From: Pseudopithomyces maydicus
Lineage: Eukaryota > Ascomycota > Dothideomycetes > Pleosporales > Didymosphaeriaceae
Direction: 5' to 3'
Assembly (NCBI GenBank): GCA_026873275.1
Contig: JANTUC010000004.1
Coordinates: forward strand, 1,612,001-1,676,000
Length of the DNA: 64,000 nt
Part shown: positions 43,947 through 55,006 of the stretch, in pieces
Layout: the number at the start of each line of letters is the position of its first letter
Numbering within the stretch: position 1 is the first letter of the stretch
The notes under the pieces: generated by a model
What the model was told of the DNA's origin: nothing
The model's database searches: none
What the model saw: the letters and a program-made list of their open reading frames with translations, nothing else
Position numbers and translations under genes: made by a program

Positions 43947-44369
43947 ATGGCATCTAGAACCCGACCTCGAGATTTCCTTATCGATGTTCGCACCCCGGCT
44001 GAGTTTTCTACCGGCTCCCTCTCAAACGACATTCACCCCTCCGCCACGAACATCGAGTATCAATCTATCGCATCTCTACCCTCTTTCCTCCCTGAAGCTA
44101 CTAAGCATGATAAAATCACACTGTACTGCCGCTCCGGACGACGATCAAATATTGCAATGCAGGCGCTGCAGAAACTGGGGTACATGAACGTGCGGGACAT
44201 TGGAGGGTTTGAGGAGGCGAGGGCAATGCTGCAGCGAGAGGAAGAGGATAGAAGAGATCGAGCGGGTGGAGAGTCCGAGGAGTCAAGAAGGCAGAATCGA
44301 ACGAAGGAGGCTGAAGGAAGAACGAAGGCCTTCGATGCTTTGCTCTTGGGGCTCAAGGGTTGTGAGTGA
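43947..44369 (+). CDS. Single-domain rhodanese-like sulfurtransferase
   Basis: Intronless, 140 aa. Residues about 8-85 make one rhodanese fold: FLIDVRTPAEFSTGSL (the CH2A-type motif), then the active-site loop CRSGRRS with the persulfide-forming Cys61, then LGYMNVRDIGGFEEA. The loop fits the single-domain PspE/GlpE class (CxxGxR). The C-terminal 50 residues are highly charged (EEEDRRDRAGGESEESRRQ) and likely helical or disordered. There is no clear targeting signal. It is convergent with the dioxygenase-like gene, with about 200 bp between the stops. Confidence 0.85.
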   Translation: MASRTRPRDFLIDVRTPAEFSTGSLSNDIHPSATNIEYQSIASLPSFLPEATKHDKITLYCRSGRRSNIAMQALQKLGYMNVRDIGGFEEARAMLQREEEDRRDRAGGESEESRRQNRTKEAEGRTKAFDALLLGLKGCE

Positions 44370-44567
44370 TATAGGTTTGGATACTTGTTACGAGGGAAGC
44401 TTGATCGATGGTATGGTTATTGTTGCAGTTAGCCAATTGAACCATCCATAGCAGTATCTTATTAAAACGAATGGTTGAAGTTGGATAGATAATCGCCGTG
44501 CTCAAACCCGCATCCTTCGTGCCCCTTTTTCGACCCTTATACGTGTCTACATACCCCCTAAAATTGC

Positions 44568-45809
44568 TCAAACAGTCGTGGTAGCAGTTGGACGTGGGCC
44601 GGTAGGAAAGCCCGAAGGTGGACCACCAGGACCACCAGGACCACCGGGAAACCCACCACCACCATTGGGGTTCTTAACGCCACCGTTTTCGGTTAGGTAC
44701 ACGGCGGGAGTCACGTTGCGCGAAGCAGAACTGTCGACACCGAAGGCAATCCACCCAAAAAGACCTTGGGAGACATCATCGCCAAGAAGCACATATTCAA
44801 CAACTGGGTCCACGTTTGCAGCTTCTTCTGAGAAGATACCATCCTGCGCATTAGTAGTGAGAGATTGGGTGTTCGAGGCGTAGACTTCCTCCTTCTCGAC
44901 AAGGGTAATGAGGTCCTGGTCGAAAAAGAACTGGCCAACGTGGGTGATGCTGCCACCTGTAACGGTATTGTTTGGGAGAAGAGTCGCATCAAGGTGCGTC
45001 AGGACGTGAATATGGGTCGCTCGTCCGGTGTCTTTTGGTGTCAGGAAGCGATTGTCGTTGTAGAAACAGAAAACTTACAATGGCCAGGAAACAGAGTCTC
45101 GAAAGCGACCACACCGTCATCATCAGTTAACTGAATGCCACGCAGCGCAGTATTGTCAAGATTTGATTGATCGGCTTGATTTCCATTCCCGCCAGCAACG
45201 ACTCCACTATAAACTCCAGTAGAGTTGCAGTGCCAAATCTCGGTGTACGCTTGAGGGATTGGTTCACAAGTATTCACATCAACGACCTGGATATCGAGAA
45301 TTAGAGGAACTCCTTGTTCATCCTCAACGATGTTCTCGCGAACGAGTTCACCAGACACCCAATACGGACCCTCCGTGGTCTCGGGTGTGAGGATGCAACT
45401 GGCATTTCCCGTGAATAGAATGGATGGGTCAGCAGTTTCGGGTGTCACAGTAAGGTTGGAGTGATGATCGGTGTTGAGAACATCCTCAAAGGAACGAGCC
45501 TTGAGCAAGGCTTTGTCTAGAACCGTCAGATCGACATGCGGCGAATTTAACCTACTAATACTGACCTGTATCGATAGATCGCTTCTTGCGCAGAGTATTA
45601 AGCTTCGCTGAACGGCGAGCTTGGAGGACAGCATCATTGCCTCTCGCTTTGAGCTTGTCTGCACAGTCGGCTAGCGTTCTCTTATGCGTGCTCAAGTACT
45701 CGGCACGCTGCTGGATCTCATTTTCTAACTCGGCCTGACTTTGACCTGGATGGGAAATTGCTGGGCGAGCCAGCAATGCTGCAGCGAGAATAGCGGAGGC
45801 CAGTTTCAT
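44568..45809 (-). CDS. Secreted intradiol ring-cleavage dioxygenase-like protein
   Basis: Three exons on the - strand (45,809-45,566; 45,516-45,079; 45,031-44,568; introns 49 and 47 bp) give 381 aa. A signal peptide (MKLASAILAAALLARPAISH) starts the protein, followed by a charged helical propeptide-like region up to about residue 80. The dioxygenase fold has EGPYWVSGELVREN, with a candidate metal-binding Tyr, then YTEIWHCNSTGVYSG. Across the second intron comes FPGHYTGRATHIHV, whose Arg and HxH match the Fe(III) ligands of protocatechuate/catechol intradiol dioxygenases. Extracellular fungal members of this family act on catechols or are cell-wall associated. The last 30 residues are a Gly/Pro-rich tail (GGFPGGPGGPGGPPSG). 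The fungal secreted family is recognised, but no substrate is proved. Confidence 0.88.
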
Positions 45810-48800
45810 AGTAAGGGTGAAAGAGATCTAGTATAAAGCAATTGCAAAAAAGTTTGATTGCTATGGTGTTCAGTGGGAGTTGGGTACCTTGATATAGCAG
45901 CATCTTTCTAGGACTCTTTATACCGTGTGTACATGGCCCCTTGGATGGGGTCATGATAGCTAGCGCTACATGAAACGATGTCGATAATTCCAGCCCACAC
46001 TCCATTCCGCTGGACGCGTAACTCATCAACCAAATCCATTCTCCTCCGACTTGGCATGCTCCATTTTATATGAGAGCGACATGATGCTCAGAGATTCCCC
46101 ATGCCCTATTTCGTGGTATATCTCCGTATCCATGTCCGCGGGGCGCTGTTGGGGTGTTCACACCTTAGGTACCCCCTGCACCCGACGGCACCAGCCATCT
46201 GCCTACGAATTGGTTTTCCCTTGCTGGGCTGGTATGCTATCATCATTGATATAAGCCGTTGGATAAACAGATGTAGCCTTGGGTAGGAACGACCTACGCA
46301 GACTCAAGCCAGCCAAAAGGCTTTACAGTGCATTGATAACATCCGCCGTGAAGTCATCCTTTGACGTAGATTCCAGATAGTAAGATAGAAGATAAACAGC
46401 CAAGGAAGTTAAACAAGAGCTTGCGGGCCGTCCCCTGCGCTTGCTCCAAGTAGGTGCCATACTTGAAGCTATTGCGCGTCCCTTTACCAAGCTTTTCCTG
46501 TTTCGGATGTATAGTTGCCTTATTCAGGCAGACAGCCGGCGAGGCAACGACGCGTCTTTTCCCTGTGTCGCACGCCATACTGAAGTAATCAACTTCTGAT
46601 CTTTTACTATTGGTTTGTTTAGCAGTTCAAATGTCGGGCGTTGCCGCGCCAAGACAGCTCGGAACGTCTCTCCACCGTCCCGCATAAAACTTGGCGGTTG
46701 TAATTCTTTGTTCTTGATTCGTGACTACTGCACATGTGGGTGCACATAGCGGAAGTTTCGAGGTAAACCTTGCATATACCCAGGCTCCTAGATCGGGGCC
46801 TGGCTTGCTACGTTCTATGACACAACAGGCGGTCAGCTGCTATTACATTTATACTCTCTATACAGCGGAACAACACAGTGAAATAAAGATTGGTAAAATA
46901 ACAAAGAGAAAAAAATACCGAAAGCCTCTCCAGCTCCAAGAAAGTGACGATCATTCGTGGTTCGTCCAGGCGATGGGATTGGCCAAAAGGAATCATGGAA
47001 GATAAGCATCCACGGAACAGGCCAAAATCAGGAAGGTTGGAGTTGAACAATGGCACCATGTTGGCTAATTAATCCTCGTCTTGAACTTGAGACGATCATC
47101 AGAGTTGAAAATTTGTAAACGCGTCGCCATTCCAAGATGAAGGGAATCATGATTAAGCTACACTGCCACGGTTTATTGACAAGCCACATATCAAACAAAC
47201 CTCTTTTGGCAAATCGGATGGGAAAATGGCCTCCCTAAGCTAGACCAAATCATCAGGCCTGAGCCCCAGTGTGTAAAGACCATGAAACATGTTTGCTGAA
47301 AGAATGTCTGCCCCCCAAAAACCAGCAGTCCTACCCAGTAATGCTTTCTGACCGCTTATGCCCCCCTGGTTAAACTAATCTGTAATCACCCTTCTCTAGC
47401 ACTACTGACTATCTTCGGTAGGCCGCCAACGCGTTCCGATCCGGTGTTGTTGCTAGTTTCACAAACAGTTACACCAGTGAACTCGCCGTATCGTCCTTAA
47501 TCATAAAAGTCATACGAGCGTGACCTAGTGTAGTGCACCGGAGAACCATGGTACGAGATATCAGTAAATCTGCAGTTTGTTATGCACATTCGCATGTTGC
47601 ATGTGGTGTTGGAAAAGCGAGACAAGATTGGACAACCTAGTGGGATGAGGTAAAATGAGAACGGTGCAGCGAGAGATTACGGAAGGAGAGGAGATAGATA
47701 ACTGATGATGGATTGACGGATCGCACGATACAAGATGCGAAACTTAAGACCAGTCGCGTGTGTAGCTCGGCTGGTGTCGGTTGCTCGTGGTATACCCGGC
47801 AGCGGAAGTGAAGTCTCAAGGCTGCATGGGAAGGCGACGAGCCAGTAAGGAAACGTGCGTTGATGATTTCTTTGCCTATGGTCATGTATTCTGGCGTGCA
47901 CTTTGTACTGCGTAAACCATGCTACCAGGATGGCAAGAGAAATCCTCCGTGCTTCCTGAATCTCACCTCATGGCGAACAATATCGTTAAGTATGAGAACT
48001 GCAATGCAACCTCTGTACTCGCCTCCTTAATAGTTCATTTACTTGGAACCAGCCTGCCCAAAACCACATTGTGCCCTAGCGCTTCACAGTCTAGGCTGCT
48101 ATTACAGTTGAATTGCAGACACTAACTGCAGGCACATGTGTATGCATTTGTCAACATAGCTGAAAATCCTTAGTAAAATACATAGGTGTGCCATGCGTGA
48201 TGCACCTCGCAGCGCTAATATGCGGATCACAATTATGTTATGCAGCAACCCTAACGCCAATAACCTAGTGCTCTGCGCCGTGCTGCAATGTACGGCATTA
48301 CACATTAGCCAATGTCCCCCCTTTTTTACACTCCCGCGGTGGCTGTGCTGTATTCGTTAGTAGAGTAATTATAGGTTTGATCAAGGCATTTCGTAGATCA
48401 GCATAGTGGTGTGGTGCAGGGTGCAGAATCCGGGAATCATATATAGACAACAGAGTGGTATCTACATATGTGAGGCGCCAGAAACCACGAGCTCGGGGAG
48501 ACCAAACTAAGCGCCGGATCGGCCGAACGATGATCTGGTCAATTAATACTATATATTAATTTTTTACTCAATCTTTCTGTACGCTACTTTTTATATTATT
48601 ATAAAAGGGTAACAGCGTTTTACCCTACTAAGTATTTAAACTTAGTTAGCTTATACTTAGCTGCTGCTTTTTCAAAACACTAAATACCTATATACGTAGC
48701 GGATAGGTTTAATGAGCACGGGATTGAGTGAGTATATAATGATATAGTGATGCGTGTTGAGCTAAGGGGTGGTATTATGAGCAAGCATGTGCACTCTTGT

Positions 48801-49841
48801 TAGCTAACTCGTAACGGGTTCCACCGGTTCCTCTGTTACGAGTTAGATGGTAGTATGCAGGCCTTCCAGTAATGTAATGCCAAGACTGAAGCACGCGGAC
48901 TGATCATTCAAATAAGTATTGAAAAGCCAAGTAAGATCGTATAGCATACATGCTTTAACGGAGATGAGACAGCACTGGTAAATACATGCATTCAGATTAC
49001 AAATGCTAGCTGTGCCTTCTCATTCATTCCACGCACGTGGTTACACTCCCCTTCATACACCAAAATCAGAAACAAAGCAGATAGTGGCTTTTCAAATCAT
49101 GTTTTGATACCAACAAACAGCGCTCCTTATCTATATATCGTGTACACTGCCAGCCAAGCACGACCTATCACCCAAAGCGAAAACGGAACCGGCCAGCGCA
49201 ACCCACTCGTCTCTCATCAAGTATACAAATGCGTCTGTTCGTCCTGAAATCGTCCCCAACATAACCATAAATAGACATAAGAAGGGAACAGGTAGAAAAA
49301 ATTCCCACGTGAAAAACTGCAAAAATGAAAAAGGGGGAATCGATTCGCCCATGCCATGCCATGCCGATGCAACCCGAAAGATCACCAGGATATTATATAA
49401 CAACTTGCAAACCCTCTTCCCCTAAAAATAGACTAGAAATAAGAAAACATAAATCTGGCTCCACCTGTATTTTTATAGGTGAAAGGCTTCCTCTCAGGCG
49501 AGATCAAGATGCACAGAGTTTTCGTCATCGTGTTTAGGTCTCGCACCTCGTAGAGGAGCATTTGCTTTTATGATTAGATATGGATTAACGCCGCCAGCCA
49601 CGTCTTTGGTCTGGATAGATATGGTTGATGTAGTTTTTACACATGCGACGACCGACTCCTGGTATATGCGATGGAATGAAACCTCACTCGATGGGTATAT
49701 GTGCGCGCGAGGCGTGCCATGGTGGAAAACATACATGAGCACTGGGACTGTATGTATGAGACGATAATCGTACACGTAGATGAAATACTGAGAATGGACA
49801 TGGGAAAGCGCGTCTGTATGCAGGGTCACGGCCCCGTAATA
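45810..49841. other. 4-kb intergenic stretch
   Basis: No domain-bearing frame or RNA gene recognised. AT-richer islands occur near 48,530-48,700, followed by the inverted repeat at 48,804-48,846. The part right of about 49,500 is probably the kinase 3' flank. The part just above 45,810 is the dioxygenase promoter. Confidence 0.5.
48804..48846. repeat. Perfect 12-bp inverted repeat, 19-nt loop
   Basis: Arms CTAACTCGTAAC (48,804-48,815) and GTTACGAGTTAG (48,835-48,846). The loop contains GGTTCCACCGGTTCC, itself partly repetitive. It sits beside an AT-rich island and may be the end of a degraded mobile element. Confidence 0.8.
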
Positions 49842-52800
49842 TCAATCATCGCCGGGTGGAGGAACCTTTTTGACCGTCCCGTTACTCCCACTGCGGTTGG
49901 AGCGACGGCGATATCCAAGGTCTTTGCGGACGGTGGATCGGGCGAGCTCAGCATTGCTAATCGAATCGCTCCTTCGATTCCTTGGTGCAGGCTTCTTCTT
50001 GCCCATGACCAGGAACTCTTCCTCGGAATCGGAATCCTCACTCTCAATGGCGTGATCTCCGTCGTAGCCGGAAGGATCATCAATTGGCGTGCTGAATCGA
50101 TTGAGACGTATTGAACTGCTAGAAGCCGCTGGTGTCATCTTTGGAGCAGTGTACTCATCAAGTGCCAAGGACGATGTCGCGGAGGCCACGGAAGGCACTG
50201 ATGGATTTGATGTTGATTGTGATATGGATGTGAGTTGTTCTTCTGATGAGCTCGAAGTGATAGGCCTTGGGTGAACCTCGGGCACGATTGGCCTGACTGC
50301 TGGGCTTGCAGCGTATGGGGTCTGCTGCTGCTGCTGTTGTTGTTGATTGAGGTAGTCCTCCACTTTTCGATTGCGTTCATAGTAGCTTTCGTCGTCGGGG
50401 CTGGGCGGGCACTCACTCTGGCTGAGAGCAGATGGAGTTCTCTGGTGGTCTGAACGAATCCTCTGGCGATCAAGTTGTTCTTCTCTGATTCTCCGACGAA
50501 CAAATTCATCCTTTGCCCTGCTAAACCTCTCGTTCGAAATGTCATGTGCCGATGACGGGGATGCCGCCATGGGTGGTAGCTGCAGTGTTGGCCCCACCTC
50601 AACCTCATTGTTTGCAGCCCAGGTCTTGTGTAAACGAGACGAGACGGACGATAACGAAGACTGACGGGAGGAAGCCCGTTCGATTTGACCGGGCGAGTAT
50701 GTATCTGAAAGCTGGGGAGAAGTTCCCAATATCGTGGGCGAGAGCTCTTTGAGCAAGTCCGGCTGATCTACATGGCCAGCAGCAAAGGCAGTGCTCACTG
50801 CGAGGCTAGGCCCCGCATGAGGATCGTCGCTCGAACCAAACATTCTATCGATAGACTTTGCACGGCTCACCTCACGCGGCCGCAACATCTTTTCTACCGA
50901 CCTCGCATCCTGCACAGCACGCTTCGGCATACCGCCATAAATACCGCTAAGATTTGAGCCACCAGGCGTCTCGAGTGCCTTTGGAGTTCCTGGAAGTGCG
51001 GGTGGTAGATCTGGGGAGAATGGGAATCCCCGGTCGGATTTATCTCCTGGGCGTACTGTACGAATGGAAGCGGCTGATGACAAAGTAGAGTGTGCGCGGT
51101 CTGATAGACGAGGTCGACCTAGAGACAAAGGAGACAAGTGCTCCCGACTCTCATTGCTGCAGACCGGCGACGCGGTGCGAGAATTTGGGGTCCCGAAATG
51201 AAGTCCCTTTTCATTGGTGTCTGGACTCGCAGTCACACTATGAGATAGAGGATGCTCGGGCTCCCGAGATTTGCTGAGCGCTTCGAAAATGGCACTCCCT
51301 GGGCCTAGGCTTGGGCGACGACCGTCTTGGCTGATGGTGCTACTTGATGAGTTGGCACTGATGTTGGGCGCATCCTTTTCAGCAGCGTTGCTCCCAGCGC
51401 GGTGTCTCCTCGAGTCTCTCCTCGTGAAGCTTCGAGTGAAGTCTTTCAGCTTGCCAACCGTAGATCGCATAACTTCCCTCAGGGCCCCAAATGGAATAAC
51501 AGCCTTCTCGATATCTTCTCGGGAGATTTCAATCTTATTGCCCTCCAATTTCCTATCGGTATCTTCCACCCACTTGTCGGCATTGTCGATGCCTTGGGTG
51601 AGCCAGGCGTGTCGCTTGATATCGGGAATTGTGATCCGCTTGCGTGGATCTTTAATCAAAAGCTTTTGCAACAAATCTCGAAGCGCGTCATCCACAGCCT
51701 CGTAATCGAGGTCATGATCAGCCCTCTTATCACCGGAGCTAAGAAACATGCGGCCGTGCGAGTTCGGACGAGAGTTTGGGCTGTCTTCAACCGGCTTGAG
51801 TCGGTACCTGGGAATGTAGGGCTCGTCATCCGTAATACGTTTCATCAACGAGAACTGGTTTTGGTCAAAAAAGGGCACACGCCCATAAATGAGACAATAT
51901 AGCGTAACACCGAGCGCCCAGATGTCAATCGCTTTGTCAATCTTATACGTCTCGGCGTCAAGCTCGGTCTGGCACAGCTCGGGTGCGTAAAACGCGGGCG
52001 TGCCAACAGTTTTGGCCAGCTCGATAGCCTCATCGACCTCTGGAGCGTCTGACTCGGATTGATCACCGGTACTATCTTCCCGAGGCCCGTTTCCGAGGTA
52101 CGAGACACCAAAGTCGGATATCTTAACACGGCCGTGAGACGTCATGAGGAGATTTGCTGGTTTGATATCGCGATGAATGACATTTTGAAAGTGGAGATAT
52201 TCCAGCCCCAGGACGGTATCTCGAAAAGCTGCGCGTGCCTTCTCAATGGTCATGACGGGGACATGGTGAAAATGCTCAGGGATCTCGTCCTCTCCGTTGG
52301 TGAAGTTCGAAGAATTGCTACCAGTAATACTAGGAGTACGACCGCGGAATGCGTCTGTATCGTAGGCACCGTACATGGTTCCTTCCAAACCGGTGGAATC
52401 AGGAGCATCATCCCGAGCCGAAGCTGACGGTGTAGTCGCACGAAAGGCAGTTTCCATATTGGTATCTTGGCTGGTACTCGATCCTTGGCGATGAGTGTAT
52501 CCTAGTCGGCTGGAAGGTCGATTTTCGCCTCGAGTAGATGCCCGGGAGCTGTAGTCGTTGTCAGAATAATCATCTTCGGAGTCGCCACCCAGCTCAAGAC
52601 TCCAAGCCTCATTACCTGTCTCCTGCATCTTGAGAAGCCTTCGCTGCCTTGCCTGGCGACGTTGTTGCCGTTGGAGCCTTTGATGGGCTAGTTTTATGAT
52701 CATGTCATCTTCCATCTTTGCGCTTTCATTGTCAAAGATACCATTGGATTCTCGTTGGATGCGACGCCATTCGACAAGGCAGATTTCTTTAGCGCCTTCC

Positions 52801-53885
52801 TTTCGCCACTTGACCTCGCCCAAAGAAACGTGCTCGAGGATGATGTAGACTTTTTTCTTGGAGGGGTCATCAATGACTTCAAGAAGACCAACAATGTTCT
52901 CGTGACGAGCCTTTTTCAGGATGGCTATTTCCCGCTTGATCTTATCTTCGTGGCTTGTGTTCTTGCCTAAGCGGCGTCGTTTCGAATAGCGATCAATAAT
53001 CTTTATGGCAACCGTGGCGCCGCTCTCGAGATCGCGTCCGAGTTTGACTTTGCCGTGCATGCCACGACCGAGCTCGTCCAGGATCTCGTAGTGGTTGATG
53101 ATTTTCCGACCGGACATTGGGTCGACGTCAACATCAGCGACATGGGTCTCTTTGGGTGCTTGCCTGTGGGTGTAATGCAGCCAAGGACCCGAGTAGAGAT
53201 TGTCGGTAGAGGGCAGATTGCGTCGCAGCTGAGGCTCGTTGGGACTGAAGAGTCCAGGGCTGCTTGCTGGAGAGTTGCCGACGGTGCGAGAGCCCGTCTC
53301 CAACAGGTCGCGGTAGTGCCCGCCAGGCAGGCCAAAAGTCGAGATATGCGACATAGAATAGCCCGAGTGGTGAGCAGGCTGGGAGCTCTTTGCACGCAGA
53401 ATGTAGGGTGTATTGGTCGAATACTGCTGGGTCTGAAGGGCAGCATAGGACTGGTTGGGATAGACGGGGCCATCCCGTGCTCGTGGGGGCATGTAGGGGT
53501 GGGCAGCATCAACTGAGTTGGCGCGCACAGTAGCGGCACTGGCGGTCGAGGTGTTGGAGAGGTCGCGCTGGAAGGACGGACGGTCCGTCTCGGGGGCAGG
53601 GTGCGGCCGCCATGAAGAAGCCGAGGCGGTGCCCGTGGGCGAGGGTTCGGTAGAGCGGTTCGAGTGTGGTATTTGCGAGGGCAGCACCCGCAGCGGCTGA
53701 GGCGAGAAGTAGCTGGGCTCTTGGTGAAGCGTCGAGTTGTGGGTCCACAGGGTCTCGTTGACTTTGTCAGAGACGAAGGGCATCTCTGAGCGCGGGGTGC
53801 TCTCTGCCTCTGCGGTTGGCGGTGGGTGGGGTTCTTGAGCCATATCGCAGGCGGAGGAGTGGTGCAGGGTCGATTTCATTCGCAA
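49842..53885 (-). CDS. CaMKK-like serine/threonine kinase (Ssp1/Sak1-type SNF1/AMPK-activating kinase)
   Basis: Intronless, 1,347 aa. The first 260 residues are Ser/Pro-rich and probably disordered. The kinase domain runs about 266-765: Gly loop LGRGMHGKVKLG, ATP Lys in VAIKII (K295), HRDIKPANLL (571-580), DFGVSYLG (591-598), the activation segment TVGTPAFYAPE and DIWALGVTLY. The hinge region, after YIILEHVSLGEVKWRKEG, is followed by an insert of about 180 residues (about 365-545) rich in Arg/Gln and Ser/Asp. Then come HFHHVPVMTIEKARAAFRD and the catalytic loop, the layout of fungal Ssp1-type CaMKK homologues. These kinases phosphorylate the T-loop of AMPK/SNF1 in glucose and stress signalling. 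The C-terminal 550 residues are low complexity, with a poly-Gln run and an acidic patch (ESEDSDSEEE). The second Met (codon 15, MAQEPHPPP) is an alternative start. Confidence 0.9.
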   Translation of the reverse strand: MRMKSTLHHSSACDMAQEPHPPPTAEAESTPRSEMPFVSDKVNETLWTHNSTLHQEPSYFSPQPLRVLPSQIPHSNRSTEPSPTGTASASSWRPHPAPETDRPSFQRDLSNTSTASAATVRANSVDAAHPYMPPRARDGPVYPNQSYAALQTQQYSTNTPYILRAKSSQPAHHSGYSMSHISTFGLPGGHYRDLLETGSRTVGNSPASSPGLFSPNEPQLRRNLPSTDNLYSGPWLHYTHRQAPKETHVADVDVDPMSGRKIINHYEILDELGRGMHGKVKLGRDLESGATVAIKIIDRYSKRRRLGKNTSHEDKIKREIAILKKARHENIVGLLEVIDDPSKKKVYIILEHVSLGEVKWRKEGAKEICLVEWRRIQRESNGIFDNESAKMEDDMIIKLAHQRLQRQQRRQARQRRLLKMQETGNEAWSLELGGDSEDDYSDNDYSSRASTRGENRPSSRLGYTHRQGSSTSQDTNMETAFRATTPSASARDDAPDSTGLEGTMYGAYDTDAFRGRTPSITGSNSSNFTNGEDEIPEHFHHVPVMTIEKARAAFRDTVLGLEYLHFQNVIHRDIKPANLLMTSHGRVKISDFGVSYLGNGPREDSTGDQSESDAPEVDEAIELAKTVGTPAFYAPELCQTELDAETYKIDKAIDIWALGVTLYCLIYGRVPFFDQNQFSLMKRITDDEPYIPRYRLKPVEDSPNSRPNSHGRMFLSSGDKRADHDLDYEAVDDALRDLLQKLLIKDPRKRITIPDIKRHAWLTQGIDNADKWVEDTDRKLEGNKIEISREDIEKAVIPFGALREVMRSTVGKLKDFTRSFTRRDSRRHRAGSNAAEKDAPNISANSSSSTISQDGRRPSLGPGSAIFEALSKSREPEHPLSHSVTASPDTNEKGLHFGTPNSRTASPVCSNESREHLSPLSLGRPRLSDRAHSTLSSAASIRTVRPGDKSDRGFPFSPDLPPALPGTPKALETPGGSNLSGIYGGMPKRAVQDARSVEKMLRPREVSRAKSIDRMFGSSDDPHAGPSLAVSTAFAAGHVDQPDLLKELSPTILGTSPQLSDTYSPGQIERASSRQSSLSSVSSRLHKTWAANNEVEVGPTLQLPPMAASPSSAHDISNERFSRAKDEFVRRRIREEQLDRQRIRSDHQRTPSALSQSECPPSPDDESYYERNRKVEDYLNQQQQQQQQTPYAASPAVRPIVPEVHPRPITSSSSEEQLTSISQSTSNPSVPSVASATSSLALDEYTAPKMTPAASSSSIRLNRFSTPIDDPSGYDGDHAIESEDSDSEEEFLVMGKKKPAPRNRRSDSISNAELARSTVRKDLGYRRRSNRSGSNGTVKKVPPPGDD

Positions 53886-54560
53886 TCTGGGGCCCTTGTG
53901 GGCCGACGTCGCCTCGCAGGCTTAGTCGGACTTGGGGACCATGTTGCAGCTCATGCGTGGGTGGAGGGGGGTGCATAGTGGAGGAGGGGCGGTAGTGGTG
54001 GTGGTGGCGGCAGCGGTGATGGCAGCGGGGATGGTGAGAAGAGCGATGGTGCCAGTAGGTGGAGGTGGTGAGGAAAGCGGCGGTGTCGGGATGGATGGGT
54101 TGGGCGAGCGATGGGAAACGCAGGGCAGGAGGCCGCAAGTGGAGGGATATGACGCCGGCGTGGGCAGAGACGGTATGGGGTGGGTCCGGTTAGGGTTTGA
54201 GTGACGGAGCGACGGATTGACGGAGTGACGGAGATGGGCAAGCAGAGGGCCGGCCCTTCAGACAAAGGCTAGGCAATATCGTGCAGAACAAAAAGGGTGG
54301 GCGGCAGGCCTGCGAAGGTCGCTCAGGCTCGGACAGGCTCGAGGCTGCACGACGATCTGCTCGTCGCGAGAACATGGCTCGAGCGGGGCGCCCGTAAGAT
54401 TGCGCACTGGGCGCGTCTGCAGTGTGGGTGCAGCGCTCCCTGGCTTGCGAGGGCCGGCAGCTAACCGCAATGACCGGGGTTTGGGCTTGGGCTTCCCCCA
54501 ACAGCGCCGGGCGGTCTTGTTGAGGCCGGCCTAGCACGGGTGCATTGCTGTGTGCAGCCG

Positions 54561-54610
54561 AGTGCGGTGGAGTGCAGTGGAGTGCAGTGGAGTGCAGTGG
54601 AGTGCAGATG
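54561..54610. repeat. Five tandem copies of a 10-mer (AGTGCRGTGG)
   Basis: AGTGCGGTGG once, then AGTGCAGTGG three times, then a final variant AGTGCAGATG. Exact periodicity of 10 bp, about one helical turn. Confidence 0.9.
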
Positions 54611-54738
54611 GGTGCAGAGACGCTGTGGTGGAGTGCCAAAAGAGCACTCGCTGCAGGGTGGGTCCACAGTGCCAGCGCAGGCACCAGAAGTATCTAGCAG
54701 AGGTGGTGGTAGTAGATAGGAGCAGCAGCAGCAGCAGC

Positions 54739-55006
54739 AAAAGAGCAGGCTCTGTCTGGCGGTGATGGTGGTGGTGGTGCTGTTGCTGTTGCTGCCGCTG
54801 CCGCCGCCGGCCAAAGAATAGGCACTGCTTGGTGGTGGTGGTGCTGCTGCTGCTGCTGCTGGTCATAGTACCGCCAAAAGAATAGGCTGTCTCTACAGTA
54901 CGTACAGCTACTGCCTTTGCTACCGCCGCCACCGCCAAAGACCAGGCTCTGTCTGGTGCTGGTGGTTGGTTATACCTAGTGCCGCCAGACGACCAGGCTC
55001 CGTCTG
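54739..55006. repeat. Five spaced copies of an AAAGANCAGGCTCTGTCTGG-like motif
   Basis: Copies begin near 54,739, 54,813, 54,877, 54,937 and 54,987, with spacing 74, 64, 60 and 50 bp. Each is preceded by GCCGCC or GCAGCA and followed by GGT/GCT triplet runs. Together they form an irregular minisatellite upstream of GPI10. Confidence 0.8.
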
